Assembly: GCA_002502605.1 (NCBI GenBank)
Contig: DAPR01000032.1
Location: forward strand, 13,305 to 26,758
Direction: 5' to 3'
Source: Euryarchaeota archaeon UBA258
Lineage (GTDB): Archaea; Thermoplasmatota; Poseidoniia; Poseidoniales; Poseidoniaceae
Length of the DNA stretch: 13,454 bases
Shown: in pieces, positions 12,496 to 13,454 of the stretch
How the letters are laid out: each line of letters starts with the position of its first letter
Position numbering within the stretch: the stretch's first letter is position 1
Program-made: the position numbers and the translations under genes
Notes under the pieces: model-generated
What the model was told of the DNA's origin: nothing
The model's input: the letters and a program-made list of their open reading frames with translations, nothing else
Database searches by the model: none

Positions 12496-13317
12496 CTACA
12501 ATCCATCGAGATAAGTTTTGACGCGTGCTCTCGCTTCATCATCCTCTATGCCTTTTGGTGAAAGCAACCAGTGAATGTAACGAGGGTCCTCAAATTGAAT
12601 TTCACTTAGGTGGCGGCCTTTGTGCCGGCCAAAGGCAAGCACCATGTGACCATCATCGATTCGAATCTTCCCCAACGAATCAACGGGTTCGAGGTCCGCT
12701 AACCCCCGCCCGAGATCCGTTGATTCAGAGCCGACGGTCCCATGGACGGCCCACCGTTCAATTTCTTCAATCGATTTGCGAAATGAAGGGGCGTGGTCGA
12801 CCGATAAGCGCCAGAAGAGCAGCAGTGATGCTGCGGCATCAGCAGCGGCAGTATGAGCGTCTTTCAGAGCGATTCCATGGCGTGTGCATTGAGCCCCAAG
12901 GCCGTGTGGCCGCCCGATTTTCAACCTTCGAACAAGTTCGTAGGTGTCCATGATGGCCTTAGGTTTTGGAGCCCTTTTTCCAAGCCGGAGGTACTCTCCC
13001 TCCAACATAGCCATGTCGAATTTCCGGACGTTGTGGCCGACGATGATGGCGCCTTCAATCAGTTCTGCAACGGCATCTGCAACGGTGGAAAAGCCACCCT
13101 TAGAACGCACATCGTGATCGTAAATCCCGTGCACACGGCTTGCTCCAGCCGGAATCGGCCGTCGAGGATTGACCAATTCTTCGTAATGGATCGCTTCACC
13201 TTCAGCATTTGCGCCAATCAAGGCCAATTGTACAATCCGGTCGTACTGAGTGGAGACGCCTGTCGTCTCTAAATCGAAAGCAAGCACGCGCTCGCCATCA
13301 AAAACATCAGGGGCCAT
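12496..13317 (-). CDS. DEDDh 3'-5' exonuclease, DnaQ/ExoX-like
   Basis: The product has 273 residues from the ATG at 13317. The exonuclease core has all DEDDh residues: FDLETTG (D15, E17), GHNVRKFD (D101) and HTAAADAA (H155, D160). It uses two metal ions to remove nucleotides from 3' ends. VNPRRPIPAGASRVHGI and the segment around GLGAQCTRHGI are typical of the DnaQ epsilon/ExoX group. The last 50 residues, with LAFGRHKGRHLSEI and DPRYIHWLLSP, match the small C-terminal domain found in exodeoxyribonuclease X-like proteins. No polymerase domain or polymerase gene is nearby, so a free-standing repair or DNA-turnover exonuclease is more likely than a proofreading subunit. An in-frame TTG at 13347, preceded by GGGAG, would add 10 residues and cannot be excluded. 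Confidence 0.9.
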   Translation of the reverse strand: MAPDVFDGERVLAFDLETTGVSTQYDRIVQLALIGANAEGEAIHYEELVNPRRPIPAGASRVHGIYDHDVRSKGGFSTVADAVAELIEGAIIVGHNVRKFDMAMLEGEYLRLGKRAPKPKAIMDTYELVRRLKIGRPHGLGAQCTRHGIALKDAHTAAADAAASLLLFWRLSVDHAPSFRKSIEEIERWAVHGTVGSESTDLGRGLADLEPVDSLGKIRIDDGHMVLAFGRHKGRHLSEIQFEDPRYIHWLLSPKGIEDDEARARVKTYLDGL

Positions 13318-13400
13318 ATCAAGCCAATACCGCCGTCCCTCTTTCAATATCTCCCACCAAACGGCTCAAGACTTAATGCCGGATTGCTTGACAATTGTCC
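13318..13400. promoter_or_regulatory. Divergent intergenic region with weak TATA-like element
   Basis: CTTAATG near 13372-13378 is the most A/T-rich core here. It lies about 26 bases before the ATG at 13401, the usual distance of an archaeal TATA box from the start of a leaderless transcript. On the other strand it is about 30 bases before the alternative TTG start at 13347. The match to the TATA consensus is poor. Confidence 0.25.
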
Positions 13401-13454
13401 ATGGCCAACACCCAGGCGCTCGCCACACCCAACACGGGTCCAGTGGTGGCGGCG
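13401..13454 (+). CDS. Possible 5' end of a divergent gene, cut by the window edge
   Basis: An ATG at 13401 opens a frame with no stop for 18 codons to the window end (MANTQALATPNTGPVVAA). Third positions are mostly G or C. There is no Shine-Dalgarno site, so translation would be leaderless. The stretch is too short to assign a family and may be chance. Confidence 0.35.
   Translation, partial: MANTQALATPNTGPVVAA

Overview
The window looks like a chromosomal segment of a marine planktonic archaeon, most likely Marine Group II Euryarchaeota (Candidatus Poseidoniales). The clues are large secreted proteins with a C-terminal membrane anchor and Asp-rich thrombospondin type 3 (TSP3)-like calcium repeats interleaved with Cys, a PAC2-family proteasome-chaperone-like protein ending in an HbYX-type tail, GGAGGTGA-type Shine-Dalgarno sites, dense gene packing with ATGA overlaps, and mid-range base composition. 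The assignment is an inference. One gene, an NAD+-dependent DNA ligase, is of bacterial type. No rRNA, tRNA, CRISPR array, transposon or integrase is visible.

Layout, left to right. (1) 1-3968, plus strand: the 3' part of a very large surface protein (beta-helix-like body, Ig/PKD-like domain, TSP3-like repeats, C-terminal anchor), a small unrecognised membrane protein, and a PPC/DUF296 domain protein, all tightly spaced. (2) 4000-6138, plus: full-length LigA with all catalytic motifs, a Cys4 zinc finger, a helix-hairpin-helix region and a BRCT domain. (3) 6211-10410, plus: two secreted, C-terminally anchored proteins, each with a Cys-Xn-Cys-His motif just after the signal peptide (CXCH in the first, CX3CH in the second), then a polytopic membrane protein resembling DUF2231. 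The three are packed like an operon. (4) 10407-11189, minus: the PAC2 protein, whose stop codon overlaps that of the preceding convergent gene. (5) 11292-12458, plus: a RecB/Cas4-type PD-(D/E)XK nuclease with four Cys placed as for an Fe-S cluster. (6) 12496-13317, minus: a DEDDh 3'-5' exonuclease with an ExoX-like C-terminal domain. A possible divergent gene starts at 13401 and runs off the window.

Two themes stand out. The first is cell-surface biology: three large anchored exoproteins, two of which form a putative redox or metal-binding surface module (6211-10410). This is the best candidate for an undescribed system here. The second is DNA repair: ligase, Fe-S nuclease and ExoX-like exonuclease lie within about 9 kb, but on different strands and not in one operon, so joint action is only a possibility. 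The PAC2 protein links the region to proteasome assembly or gating. There is no gene-free stretch longer than about 110 bases; the longest gaps are the divergent ones at about 11190-11291 and 13318-13400.
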